This document shows, piece after piece, positions 36,511 through 46,704 of a stretch of DNA of 64,000 nt. Each line of letters begins with the position of its first letter. Position 1 is the first letter of the stretch. Under the pieces are notes generated by a model that ran no database searches, was not told the origin of the DNA, and saw nothing but the letters and a program-made list of their open reading frames with translations. The translations under genes were made by a program, and so were the position numbers. This stretch comes from Candidatus Zixiibacteriota bacterium (lineage in GTDB: Bacteria; Zixibacteria; MSB-5A5; UBA10806; 4484-95), in the NCBI GenBank assembly GCA_024231855.1, contig JAAEQD010000034.1:1-64000 (forward strand), written 5' to 3'.

Positions 36511-38055
36511 ATGGAAAAAGCGATACTTTGGGTAGACGATGAGATCGACCTTTTAAAAGCTCATATTATATTTTTGGAAGAGCGTGGTTATAAGGTCGAT
36601 ATTGCCGCTAATGGCGATGATGCCATCGAACAGGTCAACAATAATCATTTCGATCTGGTCTTGCTTGATGAGATGATGCCCGGCCGCGATGGTCTATCGA
36701 CTTTGGTGGAATTGAAGGATATTAAACCGAACTTGCCTGTGGTCATGGTGACCAAATCAGAGGAAGAAAGACTGATGGAACAGGCTATTGGCCAGAAGAT
36801 AGATGATTACCTGACCAAGCCCGTTAATCCCAGCCAGGTGCTTTCGGTGGTCAAGCGTATTCTCGATAAAAAACGAATTAGAGAAAGCCATCTTACCCAG
36901 GAAGTTGTAACCGAATTCAACAGATTAAGTACTCGCTTGATGGAGCCTCTCGATTGGCGGGACTGGATAGATATTCACACCCGGCTTTCGACTATAGAAC
37001 TGGAATTGGAGAATTTCCGGGATGTCGGTCTCCAGCAATCGCATCAGGATCTAAAACGTCAATGCAATGCCGAATTCGCCAATTTCGCTTTTAAAAATTA
37101 TGCCTCTTGGATTGACGGCGATGGCCCGCCGCTATCTGTCGATATCGTTAAGAATTATCTGAAACCCCAGCTTGATAAGAAAAAGATGACCGTGTTCATA
37201 GTCATTGATTGTATGCGTTATGATCAATGGCTTATTATCGAATCGGTTCTGGCCGATTATTTCAGTATCAAGAAAGAATGCTACTATTCTATCCTGCCGA
37301 CAGCCACGCCGTTTTCACGCAATGCTATTTTCAGCGGCGAATATCCTGATCAGGTGGCCAAACTTTATCCTGAAGCCTGGAAATTTAATTCTCAAGAATA
37401 CGGGCGTAATCGAAATGAACACCAGCTGATAGACAGGCAATTGAAAAAACTCGGGGTGAACCTCAAAGGTGATTCGAAGTATGTGAAAGTACTTGACCAG
37501 GATGAGGGTCGTAATCTCGCCAAAAAGATTAAAAGCTATTCGGGAACACCTTTACTATCAGTCGTTTATAATTTTATTGATATTTTGGTGCATGGTCGAA
37601 GCGAATCGGAAATCCTTCAGGAAATCGCTCCAAACGAAGCGGCTTTCAGATCATTGATGAAATCGTGGTTTGTTCATTCACATCTGTTCGAGCTTCTGAA
37701 AAACCTTGCCAGGTGGGATTGCTCGGTCGTAATCACTACCGATCATGGCTCAATCCTCGGTACCCGGGGAGCCATTGTTTATGGCAAACGGGATACGTCC
37801 TCGAACCTGCGCTACAAATACGGCGATAATCTCAATTGCGATCCCAAACAGACTTTCCTGATCAAGGATCCCAAGGAATTCCGTTTACCTACATGGGGAC
37901 TGGCGACTACGTATGTAATCGCGCGCGAAGATTATTATTTTGTTTACCCAACCAATTACTCCGAATACCGTCGACAGTATCAGAACAGTTTCCAGCATGG
38001 CGGGATATCGTTGGATGAGATGATTCTTCCGGTTGTGACTCTGGAACCGAAGTAA
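36511..38055 (+). CDS. porX: PorX-like response regulator with PglZ (alkaline phosphatase superfamily) effector
   Basis: The protein has 514 residues, near the length of PorX. An N-terminal receiver domain has phospho-acceptor Asp53 in LLDEMMPG and the conserved KP near residue 105. A helical linker follows, then a PglZ-type phosphatase/phosphodiesterase domain with Asp233 (VIDCMRYDQW), the nucleophile loop PTATPFSRN (Thr264/Thr266) and TTDHGS near residue 413. PorX regulates type IX secretion in Porphyromonas, and its effector domain has been reported to cleave oligonucleotides. The neighbouring kinase is its likely partner. A T9SS-sorted protein is encoded at 52719. Confidence 0.9.
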   Translation: MEKAILWVDDEIDLLKAHIIFLEERGYKVDIAANGDDAIEQVNNNHFDLVLLDEMMPGRDGLSTLVELKDIKPNLPVVMVTKSEEERLMEQAIGQKIDDYLTKPVNPSQVLSVVKRILDKKRIRESHLTQEVVTEFNRLSTRLMEPLDWRDWIDIHTRLSTIELELENFRDVGLQQSHQDLKRQCNAEFANFAFKNYASWIDGDGPPLSVDIVKNYLKPQLDKKKMTVFIVIDCMRYDQWLIIESVLADYFSIKKECYYSILPTATPFSRNAIFSGEYPDQVAKLYPEAWKFNSQEYGRNRNEHQLIDRQLKKLGVNLKGDSKYVKVLDQDEGRNLAKKIKSYSGTPLLSVVYNFIDILVHGRSESEILQEIAPNEAAFRSLMKSWFVHSHLFELLKNLARWDCSVVITTDHGSILGTRGAIVYGKRDTSSNLRYKYGDNLNCDPKQTFLIKDPKEFRLPTWGLATTYVIAREDYYFVYPTNYSEYRRQYQNSFQHGGISLDEMILPVVTLEPK

Positions 38056-38093
38056 CCAAAGATTAGCGATAACCTGCTTATTAAATCGTTGTT

Positions 38094-38504
38094 TTGAATA
38101 CGATCAGCAATTCAGAGAAGGATACCGAAACCCTGGGCCGCCAGCTTGCCCGGCAATTGAAAGCCGGTGATGTTATGGCATTATACGGGTCACTGGGTTC
38201 AGGTAAAACTGCTTTCACGCGAGGAATTTGCGGCGGTCTGAATTGTACTTCAGATGTCCATAGCCCAACATTCAATATTGTCAATTTCTACCCCGGAGAT
38301 ATTGAAGTTGCCCATGTTGATCTTTATCGAGTCGATAGTAGTCTCGATGACATTGGCTGGGATGATCTATTCGATACCGAGCGGATATTGATCATAGAAT
38401 GGGCCGAAAAAGCAAAAAAAAGTTTGCCTGGAAGACGAATTGATATTTTCTTCAGTATTATCGATATGGAAACGAGAAGGATAGAGGTTAAGAAAACATC
38501 ATGA
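38094..38504 (+). CDS. tsaE: tRNA t6A biosynthesis ATPase TsaE
   Basis: The 136-residue P-loop protein has LYGSLGSGKTAFTRGIC near residue 31, the SPTFNIVNFYPGD block, HVDLYRVD, and IIEWAEK, all TsaE signatures. It supports the threonylcarbamoyl transfer to A37 of tRNA together with TsaB and TsaD. The start codon is TTG without a strong ribosome-binding site. It overlaps tsaB by four bases; tsaD is not in the window. Confidence 0.93.
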   Translation: MNTISNSEKDTETLGRQLARQLKAGDVMALYGSLGSGKTAFTRGICGGLNCTSDVHSPTFNIVNFYPGDIEVAHVDLYRVDSSLDDIGWDDLFDTERILIIEWAEKAKKSLPGRRIDIFFSIIDMETRRIEVKKTS

Positions 38505-39148
38505 TGCTTGGGCTTGATACATCAGGAAAAAATCTTGGTCTGGCGGTTTGCAATAAGGGAGAAGTGATCACCTCCTCGCTGACACAACCGGGTTTGAGAC
38601 ATGGCGAGATTTTACAGCAGCGTATTGATGGTTTCCTAAGCGGCTCAAACTTGTCACTGGATGACTTAACGGGAGTGTCGGTGACTTTGGGACCGGGTTC
38701 ATTTACCGGTTTGCGAATCGGTCTGGCGGCCGCCAAAGGATATTGTTATGCCTTAAACATTCCCCTAACCGGCATTTCGACATTATCCGCCGGGGCGGGC
38801 TTTATTTCCCCCAAAGCGGCCAAAACTGCGGTTATTATCGATGCCATGAGGGATGAATTCTACTACGCGTTATTTGACAGCTCAGGCCCGACTCCGCGCC
38901 GGCTAATCCCCGACAGTGTTGGACCGATGGCTAATCTGTATGATATTATCGATGATAAGACAATAATATTTGGGCCGGAACATTTAATGGAACAATTTGT
39001 TGCCCAATTCGATCATTCTGATTATCATATAAGTGATAGTCTTAATCTGGCCGAGACGGCCGGATTGATCGGGGAAGAAAACGCCGAAATTCGCGAGTAT
39101 CTTGAGATGGCCGAGGCTATCCCGATATACTTGAGGTCCGGCATTTAG
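38501..39148 (+). CDS. tsaB: tRNA t6A biosynthesis protein TsaB
   Basis: The 215-residue protein of the ASKHA fold has LGLDTSGKNLGLAV at the start and the hallmark VTLGPGSFTGLRIGLAAAKGY near residue 62. TsaB is the catalytically inert partner that forms the core dimer with TsaD. It is encoded between tsaE (overlap) and rimI, an order found in many bacteria. Confidence 0.94.
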   Translation: MMLGLDTSGKNLGLAVCNKGEVITSSLTQPGLRHGEILQQRIDGFLSGSNLSLDDLTGVSVTLGPGSFTGLRIGLAAAKGYCYALNIPLTGISTLSAGAGFISPKAAKTAVIIDAMRDEFYYALFDSSGPTPRRLIPDSVGPMANLYDIIDDKTIIFGPEHLMEQFVAQFDHSDYHISDSLNLAETAGLIGEENAEIREYLEMAEAIPIYLRSGI

Positions 39149-39160
39149 CGTTGTAGGTTT

Positions 39161-39604
39161 ATGAAGATCGAAATAACGAAAATGACCGAAGATGACGTCG
39201 ATGATGTTCATCGAATAGAGGTCAGGGTGTTTTCCGATCCTTGGTCGAAACAGGCGTTCTTGTCGGATATGAAAAACGATTTCGCCATTCCCCTGATAGC
39301 CAGGTTCGAGAGCAAGGTGGCCGGCTATGCCTCGCTCTACGCGGCCGCCGATGAAATACAAATCGGCAATCTGGCGGTTGCTCCCGATTTCCATCAAAGG
39401 GGAATCGGCACAAAAATAATTGAATATATTTTAGAACTCGCGGTTGAGACGAATAAAAGGCTTCTCATACTGGAAGTCAGGCCATCGAATGAAGCTGCCT
39501 GCAAGCTCTACGAGAAGTTCGGTTTCAAAGTAGCGGGTAAACGCAAGTATTATTATCATAAGCCAACCGAGGATGCTCTGATAATGATTAGAGGTGTTGA
39601 CTGA
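39161..39604 (+). CDS. rimI: Ribosomal protein S18 alanine N-acetyltransferase (GNAT)
   Basis: This 147-residue GNAT acetyltransferase has the acetyl-CoA loop VAPDFHQRGIGTKII near residue 75 and EVRPSNEAACKLYEKFGFKVAGKRKYYY near residue 105, which is characteristic of RimI. It acetylates the N-terminus of S18. The stop codon overlaps the accD start by one base. Its place after tsaE-tsaB is conserved in many genomes. Confidence 0.92.
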   Translation: MKIEITKMTEDDVDDVHRIEVRVFSDPWSKQAFLSDMKNDFAIPLIARFESKVAGYASLYAAADEIQIGNLAVAPDFHQRGIGTKIIEYILELAVETNKRLLILEVRPSNEAACKLYEKFGFKVAGKRKYYYHKPTEDALIMIRGVD

Positions 39605-40455
39605 TGGAATGGTTTCGAAAAAAATCCCGCGATTTGATGAGCGGTGAGAAAAAAGATATTCCCGACGGTGTCTGGACCAAGTGCAAAGGCTGCCGGGAAA
39701 TCATCACCGTTGCAGCTTTAACTAAAAATTTCTGGATCTGTCCAAAATGTACATATCATTTTCGAATTAAAGGTCATGAGTATATCAAGCTGATTCTCGA
39801 TGACGGCAAACTCGAGGAATATGATATTGAAATCGAATCAGCCGACCCTTTGAAATTTAAAGATTCGAAGAAATACTCGGACAGGATTTCGGCTGCCCAA
39901 AAGAAAACTAATCTGAAGGATGCCGTTGTCGCCGGTATCGGTAAAATCGAAGGCCGGGAAGTTTCATTCGCGATTATGATATTCGATTTTATCGGCGGTT
40001 CAATGGGTTCGGTGGTAGGCGAGAAAATCGCCCGGGCTATCGAGCGTTCTATTGAAAAGAAGATACCGCTGATTATCATATCCTCCTCCGGCGGCGCCCG
40101 CATGATGGAGGGGATACTATCGTTGATGCAGATGGCTAAAACATCGGCGCTCCTGGCCAGACTCGATAAATTAAAGGTCCCCTTCATATCCGTGTTGACC
40201 AACCCGACCACAGCCGGTGTAATGGCCTCGTATGCCTCATTGGGCGACGTCATCATCGCCGAGCCGCAGGCGCTTTTAGGCTTTGCCGGGCCTAGAGTAA
40301 TCGCCCAAACAATTGGCGGTGAGTTGCCGCCGAATTTTCAATCATCCGAGTTTTTCATGGACCATGGTTTCCTTGATTCGATCGTCAATCGCAATGAGCT
40401 GAAAAAAACATTATCATTGCTTATCGAATATATGCCCGTTAAAGAGTCGGAGTAA
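39604..40455 (+). CDS. accD: Acetyl-CoA carboxylase carboxyltransferase subunit beta
   Basis: The 283-residue subunit has the N-terminal zinc ribbon CKGC-x(14)-CPKC (residues about 29-51) followed by the crotonase-like carboxyltransferase fold, with SSGGARMMEGILSLMQMAKTSA near residue 160 and GFAGPRVIAQTIG near residue 225. With AccA it transfers the carboxyl group from biotin to acetyl-CoA to form malonyl-CoA. accA is not in the window. folC starts three bases after it. Confidence 0.95.
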   Translation: MEWFRKKSRDLMSGEKKDIPDGVWTKCKGCREIITVAALTKNFWICPKCTYHFRIKGHEYIKLILDDGKLEEYDIEIESADPLKFKDSKKYSDRISAAQKKTNLKDAVVAGIGKIEGREVSFAIMIFDFIGGSMGSVVGEKIARAIERSIEKKIPLIIISSSGGARMMEGILSLMQMAKTSALLARLDKLKVPFISVLTNPTTAGVMASYASLGDVIIAEPQALLGFAGPRVIAQTIGGELPPNFQSSEFFMDHGFLDSIVNRNELKKTLSLLIEYMPVKESE

Positions 40456-40458
40456 GCT

Positions 40459-41730
40459 ATGGAATATAAACAAGTTCTCGATTATCTGCTTCAGCTTGAA
40501 ATGATGGGCATCAAGCTGGGATTGGAAAACATCAACCGGCTGCTTTCATTCTTGGGCAATCCGCATAAATCATATCCTACGATTCATATCGCCGGCACTA
40601 ATGGCAAAGGTAGTACGGCGGCGATTATGGAGAGCATTCTGGCCAATTCGGGTTATCGGATCGGGCTGTACACTTCGCCGCATCTCGTCGATTTTCGCGA
40701 AAGAATTCGAATCAACGGCCGATTAATCGATCAAAAATATATCTCGGATTTCTTTACCGACGTCCAGAAGAAATACGAGATGATCAATCCCACGTTCTTC
40801 GAGGCGGTTACGGCTCTTGCTTTCGCTTATTTCAAGGATGAGAAAGTCGATCTGGCGATAATTGAGACCGGCATGGGAGGGCGTTTCGATGCCACCAATG
40901 TTATTACTCCCGTGGTTTCAGTGATAACCAACATCGATCACGAGCATACCAAACATCTCGGCACGGATATTGGCAAGATCGCTTTTGAGAAAGCCGGAAT
41001 AATTAAAAACGGAGTACCGGTAGTTACTTCGGTAAGAGATATAAATGCCGCGCGGGTTATCAGGCAGGCATGTAGGCAGAAAAAAAGTAATTTGATATCC
41101 GTGTTCGATGAAACGCAATGGGTTATCCAGGAGATCAACGAGAGCAAAACGGAGCTTGACGTACTTACGCGATCTCAGAAATATTACAATCTTCGGCTGG
41201 CTCTGCCTGGACGGCATCAACTTGAAAACGCTATTTGCGGAATCGTTGCCGCCGAGCTGGCCGAGCCTTCTAACGTGAAGCTGACTCCGACCGGGGCGGT
41301 TCGCGGTTTCAGGGAAATAAAATGGCCCGGACGGCTTCAACGGGTGTCAAAAAGCCCGGAAGTCATTCTGGATGTCGGACATAATCCGGCCGCTATGAAA
41401 ACGTTGTTTGAGTATTTCAAGGAATTTTATGAAGATCGCTACGTTATAACTGTCTTTGGCATTCTCGCGGATAAGGATTCGAATAAGATGTTGACCGAAC
41501 TGGGACGATTTACTGACGTTTTTATTATCACCAAACCGATGACCGATAAAGCCGCCGATACCGATAAAATAGCCCGTCAGGCGTCACACCTATCAGGTGA
41601 TTTTCAGGTTATCCCGCACGTTCGGGATGCTGTTAAGATCGCTATGGAAAACGCTCGTCCGGATGATGTGGTTCTGGTGACCGGTTCGCATTACACTGTA
41701 GGTGAAGTTCTCTCGCGATTAGATAATTAA
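40459..41730 (+). CDS. folC: Folylpolyglutamate synthase/dihydrofolate synthase
   Basis: The 423-residue Mur-ligase-like enzyme has HIAGTNGKGSTAAIMESIL near residue 48 (P-loop), YTSPHLVDFRERIRING near residue 73, ETGMGGRFDATNVI near residue 137 and HNPAAMKTLFEYF in the C-terminal domain. It adds glutamate to dihydropteroate and to folates. The accD-folC order is conserved in many bacteria. Confidence 0.95.
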   Translation: MEYKQVLDYLLQLEMMGIKLGLENINRLLSFLGNPHKSYPTIHIAGTNGKGSTAAIMESILANSGYRIGLYTSPHLVDFRERIRINGRLIDQKYISDFFTDVQKKYEMINPTFFEAVTALAFAYFKDEKVDLAIIETGMGGRFDATNVITPVVSVITNIDHEHTKHLGTDIGKIAFEKAGIIKNGVPVVTSVRDINAARVIRQACRQKKSNLISVFDETQWVIQEINESKTELDVLTRSQKYYNLRLALPGRHQLENAICGIVAAELAEPSNVKLTPTGAVRGFREIKWPGRLQRVSKSPEVILDVGHNPAAMKTLFEYFKEFYEDRYVITVFGILADKDSNKMLTELGRFTDVFIITKPMTDKAADTDKIARQASHLSGDFQVIPHVRDAVKIAMENARPDDVVLVTGSHYTVGEVLSRLDN

Positions 41731-41797
41731 TCCGGTTTTTTTTAGGTCAATTGGAATAAAAACGTTATGTTGATTGTAACTATTAATGGGATAGCTT

Positions 41798-43798
41798 ATG
41801 GCAAATAAATTTAAATTAGTATCCGATTATAAGCCGGCGGGCGACCAGCCGCAAGCGATTGAAAAGCTTGTTGCCGGATATCATGATAATCGTAAATTTC
41901 AAACGCTTTTAGGCGTTACCGGATCGGGAAAGACATTTACGGTAGCCAATGTCATAGCCAATATCGGCAAGCCGACACTGGTGTTCTCTCATAATAAAAC
42001 ATTGGCCGCTCAACTATACGGCGAACTGAAGGGCTACTTTCCCGAAAATGCCGTGGAATTTTTTATCAGCTATTACGATTATTATCAACCCGAGGCATAT
42101 ATACCATCGACCGATACTTACATCGAAAAGGATACGTCGATTAACGACGATATAGACCGTTTGAGATTACGCGCCACCTCCTCACTATTGGAACGGGAGG
42201 ATGTCATAATCGTGGCTTCGGTTTCCTGTATATACGGTTTGGGTTCACCGGAAGATTATAAGGATATGATGATTTTCGTCGAAACAGGCAGGGAATTGCC
42301 GCGCGATCAACTCCTGCGAGATTTGATTAAGATCCAATACAATCGAAATGATATCGAATTCGGCCGGGGCTCATTCCGAGTCAGGGGAGATGTGGTCGAA
42401 ATCCATCCCGCCTATGATGAAATCGGCGTGCGAATCGATTATTTCGGGGATGAAATAGAGAAAATAACTTTGGTGAATCTGGTTGATGGCCATGTGCTGG
42501 AAAATAAAGAACGTCATGCCATATATCCGGCCCGCCATTTTGTCACCGAACGGAAAAAAATAGCGCGATCGATCAAGAGTATCGAGCAGGAGCTTGAAGA
42601 TCGGCTTGAATTCTTTCGCAAAAACGGCAAGTTACTCGAAGCTCAACGTCTGGCTTCCAGAACCAGGTACGATATCGAGATGCTCAACGAAATCGGTTAT
42701 TGCTCCGGAATTGAAAATTACGCCCGTCATCTGACAGGACGTAATCCCGGGGAATGCCCCTATACGCTGTTTGATTTTTTCCCGGATGATTATCTGTTGG
42801 TTATAGATGAGTCTCATCAAACGATCCCCCAGATAAGAGGGATGTATCGAGGCGATCGGTCGCGTAAAGAGACTCTGGTAGAACATGGTTTCAGGCTGGA
42901 GTCGGCCCTGGACAACCGCCCGTATTTCTTTGAAGAGTTTGAAAAGAATATTAACAAAGCCATCTTCATCTCGGCCACGCCGGCTGATTTCGAAATTGAA
43001 CATTCTGATGGGGAGATAATTGAACAAATCATCCGGCCAACGGGCTTGATCGATCCGATTATCGAGGTCAGACCTCTGGAAACACAGGTAGATGATTTGC
43101 TGAATGAAATTAAGAAAGTTACAGCGGAGGGGCAACGGGTGCTGGTGACTACCCTAACCAAACGGATGGCCGAGGATTTAACCGATTACCTGGCCAATCT
43201 CGGTATCAAGGTGCGTTATCTCCATTCGGAGATCGATTCTATCGATAGGGTGGAGATTCTTCGCGATTTACGCCTGGCTCGATTCGACGTTCTGGTTGGC
43301 ATCAATCTTCTGCGCGAAGGTCTCGATTTGCCGGAGGTTTCACTGGTAGCTATTCTGGACGCCGACAAAGAAGGTTTTTTAAGGTCGGAGCGATCGCTGA
43401 TCCAGACTGCCGGCCGGGCGGCGCGAAATATAGACGCCAAAGTTATCCTATATGCCGACAAGATTACCAATTCCATGCGCAAGGCTATCGATGAGACAAA
43501 CAGGCGCCGCAATCGTCAACTGGAATACAATAAAAAGCATGGCATAGAGCCTAAATCTATCTTCAAATCACGCGAGGAAATTTTAAAAACTACAACTTTC
43601 GCGGATAGCAAGACAACCGAGCCTGAGATCGCCATAGAACAGGAACTCGATGCCGTTGCTAAACTTGAAATCGAGGACAGGTTGGCGCAAATGATGAAGA
43701 TGATGAATAAAGCCGCCAAACAGCTTGAATTTGAAAAAGCCGCAATGCTTCGGGATGAGATTTCAAAACTGAAAAAATCAATAAGGAAGAAAGCATGA
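41798..43798 (+). CDS. uvrB: UvrABC excinuclease subunit B
   Basis: The 666-residue helicase-like protein has [12 protein letters not shown] (Walker A, near residue 37), the beta-hairpin region [42 protein letters not shown] and SATPADFE. The C-terminal UVR motif near residues 625-660 binds UvrC. It verifies damage in nucleotide excision repair. Length and motifs are complete. The stop overlaps the start of a lipoprotein gene. Confidence 0.97.
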   Translation: MANKFKLVSDYKPAGDQPQAIEKLVAGYHDNRKFQTLLGVTGSGKTFTVANVIANIGKPTLVFSHNKTLAAQLYGELKGYFPENAVEFFISYYDYYQPEAYIPSTDTYIEKDTSINDDIDRLRLRATSSLLEREDVIIVASVSCIYGLGSPEDYKDMMIFVETGRELPRDQLLRDLIKIQYNRNDIEFGRGSFRVRGDVVEIHPAYDEIGVRIDYFGDEIEKITLVNLVDGHVLENKERHAIYPARHFVTERKKIARSIKSIEQELEDRLEFFRKNGKLLEAQRLASRTRYDIEMLNEIGYCSGIENYARHLTGRNPGECPYTLFDFFPDDYLLVIDESHQTIPQIRGMYRGDRSRKETLVEHGFRLESALDNRPYFFEEFEKNINKAIFISATPADFEIEHSDGEIIEQIIRPTGLIDPIIEVRPLETQVDDLLNEIKKVTAEGQRVLVTTLTKRMAEDLTDYLANLGIKVRYLHSEIDSIDRVEILRDLRLARFDVLVGINLLREGLDLPEVSLVAILDADKEGFLRSERSLIQTAGRAARNIDAKVILYADKITNSMRKAIDETNRRRNRQLEYNKKHGIEPKSIFKSREEILKTTTFADSKTTEPEIAIEQELDAVAKLEIEDRLAQMMKMMNKAAKQLEFEKAAMLRDEISKLKKSIRKKA

Positions 43799-44652
43799 AG
43801 CATCTAGTTGTAAGTTCGCTAATCGCGTTACTGATATTAATGGCTTGTACCGGCGATAAACCCTTGTCTCAATATGAGGCATCCGATGAGGAAGCTATCT
43901 TTAATGTAATAACGATCGATAATATCCGCTTATCGGAGCTTGCGATTTTCCCTTCTGATGTACCCGACACTCTTGAATTTATCCAAAATCCCGACGCGGA
44001 AAACCCACTGTACTGGCATACCGTGGATTCGACAGATGAACAGTTGCGAGTGCTGATTTCTAACCAGCCCGTCGACAGCCCGGTTGGCCTGGTCGAGCAG
44101 GCCAGCGGTACGCTAACCAAGACCTGGCTGGGTGTTTTTAATTCGCTAAGATACAACGATGATGCCGATAGCCTGGAGCGCTATGCCAGAGAATTCGAGC
44201 TTGCCGGGACCCGAAGTTCGATCTGCCAAAAATGGGGCCAATCCAGCCATCGACGAGGATGGATTCTAACCTCCATAGGTAGCGCGAGGTTTACCTCACC
44301 GGGAGGGGGACAATCATTTTTAAATAACCTGGTTTATCAATCTGAATCCAATTCCGACTCAGTATTTCATGAAGGCGTTGTTGACACCGATGATATTTTG
44401 CGCTTTGATAGTGAGGAAGAAGTTACTATCAGGTATGACCTTAATAATGACTCGGATCTTTTATTTATGTTAATTCCAGTTGGCAATTATAGCTACGAAC
44501 TGGCTTCTCCCGTACCTGCTCCAGCGGGCGGATATCAGGTCACGGTTGCCATGCCGTCCACTAGAAGATTATATGGTCAGCTTAGATTTCTGGTTATTAA
44601 TGACGGTGATTATCAGGCAGTTGGATATAGTTATAATTACCGAGTCAGATAA
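43795..44652 (+). CDS. Lipoprotein of unknown function
   Basis: The 285-residue protein begins with a type II signal peptide whose lipobox LMAC places the lipidated Cys near residue 18. The mature part is beta-rich, without motifs I can name, and includes segments of likely immunoglobulin-like or sandwich character toward the C-terminus. Its ATG overlaps the uvrB stop (ATGA), so it is translated from the uvrB message. A role in DNA repair is not implied. Its fate would be the periplasmic or outer-membrane surface. Confidence 0.75.
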   Translation: MKHLVVSSLIALLILMACTGDKPLSQYEASDEEAIFNVITIDNIRLSELAIFPSDVPDTLEFIQNPDAENPLYWHTVDSTDEQLRVLISNQPVDSPVGLVEQASGTLTKTWLGVFNSLRYNDDADSLERYAREFELAGTRSSICQKWGQSSHRRGWILTSIGSARFTSPGGGQSFLNNLVYQSESNSDSVFHEGVVDTDDILRFDSEEEVTIRYDLNNDSDLLFMLIPVGNYSYELASPVPAPAGGYQVTVAMPSTRRLYGQLRFLVINDGDYQAVGYSYNYRVR

Positions 44653-44707
44653 TCTGGATTCTGCTTTCAATTAACTTCAATTTTATCGCCATTTATATCA
44701 TAAACGC

Positions 44708-44736
44708 TTGCCAAGACAACTTCGTTTTTATATAAT
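44708..44736 (+). promoter_or_regulatory. Sigma-70-type promoter giving a leaderless transcript
   Basis: TTGCCA (44708-44713) and a perfect TATAAT (44731-44736) are 17 bases apart. Transcription should start near 44743-44745, which is the ATG itself at 44745. No Shine-Dalgarno sequence is present. Confidence 0.75.
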
Positions 44737-44744
44737 CTTAGGCG

Positions 44745-45548
44745 ATGGACCTTCAAGGTAAGATCGAAAAATTCAATGTGCCAGAAATTTTCCAGTTGAT
44801 TTCTACTGGCCGGAGAACAGGAACGCTGGGTATAGTCCGCAACCGGCGGGCTACCATGTTTTATTTCAACGAAGGCCAGATTACCTATGCCTATTCTCCC
44901 GATGGCAACAGCCGCCTCGGCCATAGATTGATTAAAAAGGGTTTTATCGATGATAAGACCATCACTGAATCTCTGTCGGATCAAAAGAAACATCATGGTC
45001 AGAAACGTCTGGGTAGAATATTGATCGACGCCGATAAAATCGATGATAAACAGCTTGAATCCGTTCTGATTGAACAGGTATCCGATACAGTTTATAGAGT
45101 AATGGGGTGGGATAAGGGAGTGTTTAAATTCTACGATAATAAATTTCCCACTGAAGAGGATCAATCTTTGTCGCTTTCAACCGAAGGTTTGATTCTCGAG
45201 GGGGCCAAGCGGGCCGATGATCTTAAGCATCTAAGAAGTAAATTACCGGCTTTCGATAAACCGTTAATGATAAAGAAATCCACGAATTCGTCAGAGATGG
45301 ATTTAAAACTAACAGCGGATCAATGGAATATCCTGGCTCTTTGCGATGGCCGTCGGGCTATCGACGATATTGTTGATCGATCGGATGATAATTTGCTAAC
45401 TCCGCTTAAGGCACTGGTGAAATTGCTGGAATTGGATTTAATAGAGCCGTTGCCAATCAATGTCGCCGAGATAAATGACGTTTCCCATCTCGAGTTACAG
45501 GTAGGGAAATTAGCTGACCTTCTGGATAAATTTTTAGCTAACAATTAA
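44745..45548 (+). CDS. DUF4388 (PATAN) domain protein
   Basis: The 267-residue protein opens with LQGKIEKFNVPEIFQLISTGRRTGTLGI, the typical start of DUF4388/PATAN domains, which are linked to signalling and surface motility in several phyla. A middle helical part (about residues 70-150) resembles the type II secretion GspE N-terminal-like helices (GRILIDADKIDDKQLESVL). The C-terminus contains a winged-helix-like stretch (LCDGRRAIDDIVDRS). It begins a three-gene set of unknown function. The start lies almost at the predicted transcription start. Confidence 0.8.
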   Translation: MDLQGKIEKFNVPEIFQLISTGRRTGTLGIVRNRRATMFYFNEGQITYAYSPDGNSRLGHRLIKKGFIDDKTITESLSDQKKHHGQKRLGRILIDADKIDDKQLESVLIEQVSDTVYRVMGWDKGVFKFYDNKFPTEEDQSLSLSTEGLILEGAKRADDLKHLRSKLPAFDKPLMIKKSTNSSEMDLKLTADQWNILALCDGRRAIDDIVDRSDDNLLTPLKALVKLLELDLIEPLPINVAEINDVSHLELQVGKLADLLDKFLANN

Positions 45549-45549
45549 G

Positions 45550-46284
45550 ATGTCAAATTCAAAACAAGTCATTGTTCGTAGGCTGGACGGGCTCCTGTCG
45601 GATTTCCTGAAAGCTTACGCGATTAAAAGGCTCGATAGACTACAAATTGAAAAGCGAATTGATCGACTTCGCGAAATTACATTTGGCGGCAGAAGCCGCT
45701 ATCGCCGGATGGAGAACAGGTTTGAAGCGCTGGAAACCTGGTTTAGCGAAAATCGCGATTTACTATCGGAGCATGCTGTCACCGGTAGTATGCGCAATCG
45801 GATTACCGAATGCGTCGATCAAATAGGCGCTTACAGCCGGGGAAACTACGATAATTTCAGTATGAAGACCGGCCTCTATAACAGAAAGCAAGCCGCCAGA
45901 ATCGCCATAATGGCAAATCAATTTCTCAATGAGAAATCTGTCACAAAAGCGGAAAAAGTCGGTGAACCATTGACCGAAAAATTTATCAGACCCCCCGAGA
46001 TAGAAACCAGAACAGAATCGTCATCGCCGGCGCGAAACCGGGATATAAATGATCGTTTAATGGATAGTCTGACCTATCAATCGAAAATGCTGGACTATTT
46101 TCGGAAAACCGATCAGCATCCCTTTACGGCAGTGGATAATTTGCTTAACTCAATCGAAAATAATCCCGATATAAAAACAAAACATCTGGCGGCCAGCGTT
46201 CTTTACTTCTTAAAATTGAACGATTATAAAGTAGCCCCTTATGTGGAACGGCTAAGAAAGCTTGGCAAGAATGAAAATGAATGA
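45550..46284 (+). CDS. Hypothetical protein, charged helical
   Basis: This 244-residue soluble protein is not recognised. It is rich in Arg, Lys, Glu and Asn. Long helices are likely in residues 1-65 and 195-244, with a disordered, serine-rich stretch near residues 155-175. It starts one base after the DUF4388 gene and overlaps the small ORF that follows, so it is probably made together with them. A helper or partner role for the PATAN protein is only an inference from position. Confidence 0.65.
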   Translation: MSNSKQVIVRRLDGLLSDFLKAYAIKRLDRLQIEKRIDRLREITFGGRSRYRRMENRFEALETWFSENRDLLSEHAVTGSMRNRITECVDQIGAYSRGNYDNFSMKTGLYNRKQAARIAIMANQFLNEKSVTKAEKVGEPLTEKFIRPPEIETRTESSSPARNRDINDRLMDSLTYQSKMLDYFRKTDQHPFTAVDNLLNSIENNPDIKTKHLAASVLYFLKLNDYKVAPYVERLRKLGKNENE

Positions 46285-46453
46285 CGCCGATCTCGAAAAA
46301 TTCTATAAATTTATCGCTTTCGGCGAGCTCGATAATGCTCTGGATTTTATAAAAGAGGCGGGTCCGGTGGAGGACGACGCCGATTTGGTGATTGTCCAGG
46401 CTCTATATTTAAAAAAACATTTAGAAAAATATATTTGCCTTGAGCCGGTTTAG
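46271..46453 (+). CDS. Small hypothetical protein overlapping the previous gene
   Basis: A 60-residue frame begins at the ATG at 46271 (or the ATG at 46277), overlapping the end of the previous gene in another frame. The product is acidic and helical (FYKFIAFGELDNALDFIKEA), like a single TPR-type helical hairpin. It may be the last gene of the DUF4388 set. Coding is supported by composition and overlap, not by a recognised family. Confidence 0.5.
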   Translation: MKMNDADLEKFYKFIAFGELDNALDFIKEAGPVEDDADLVIVQALYLKKHLEKYICLEPV

Positions 46454-46485
46454 TATTATATTGGCGGCAAGGAATTGGAGGAATT

Positions 46486-46674
46486 ATGGCCAAAAGACAA
46501 TCTTTTGCAGATAAAGCAAGCAAGGTCAAACACGCGAAGAGTTGCGATGTTTGCGGTTCGGCGGTTAATCCCACCTTGTTTCTGATTGCCAATAAATCAG
46601 AAAGTGGCTTTTATAAGTATAAAAAGACCATGATCGATATTTGTAAGTGCAATCATAAAGAGTATTACGGCTAG
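46486..46674 (+). CDS. Small zinc-ribbon-like protein
   Basis: This 62-residue basic protein has a CDVCG pair (residues about 20-23) and a second CKC set near residue 54, which could bind one zinc ion. TTGGAGGA precedes the ATG at a good distance. It is followed by a strong terminator. I do not recognise the family; single zinc ribbons of this size often bind RNA or partner proteins. Confidence 0.65.
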   Translation: MAKRQSFADKASKVKHAKSCDVCGSAVNPTLFLIANKSESGFYKYKKTMIDICKCNHKEYYG

Positions 46675-46704
46675 TCTTAATTCGTTAGGATTGTTGAGCT
46701 TAAG

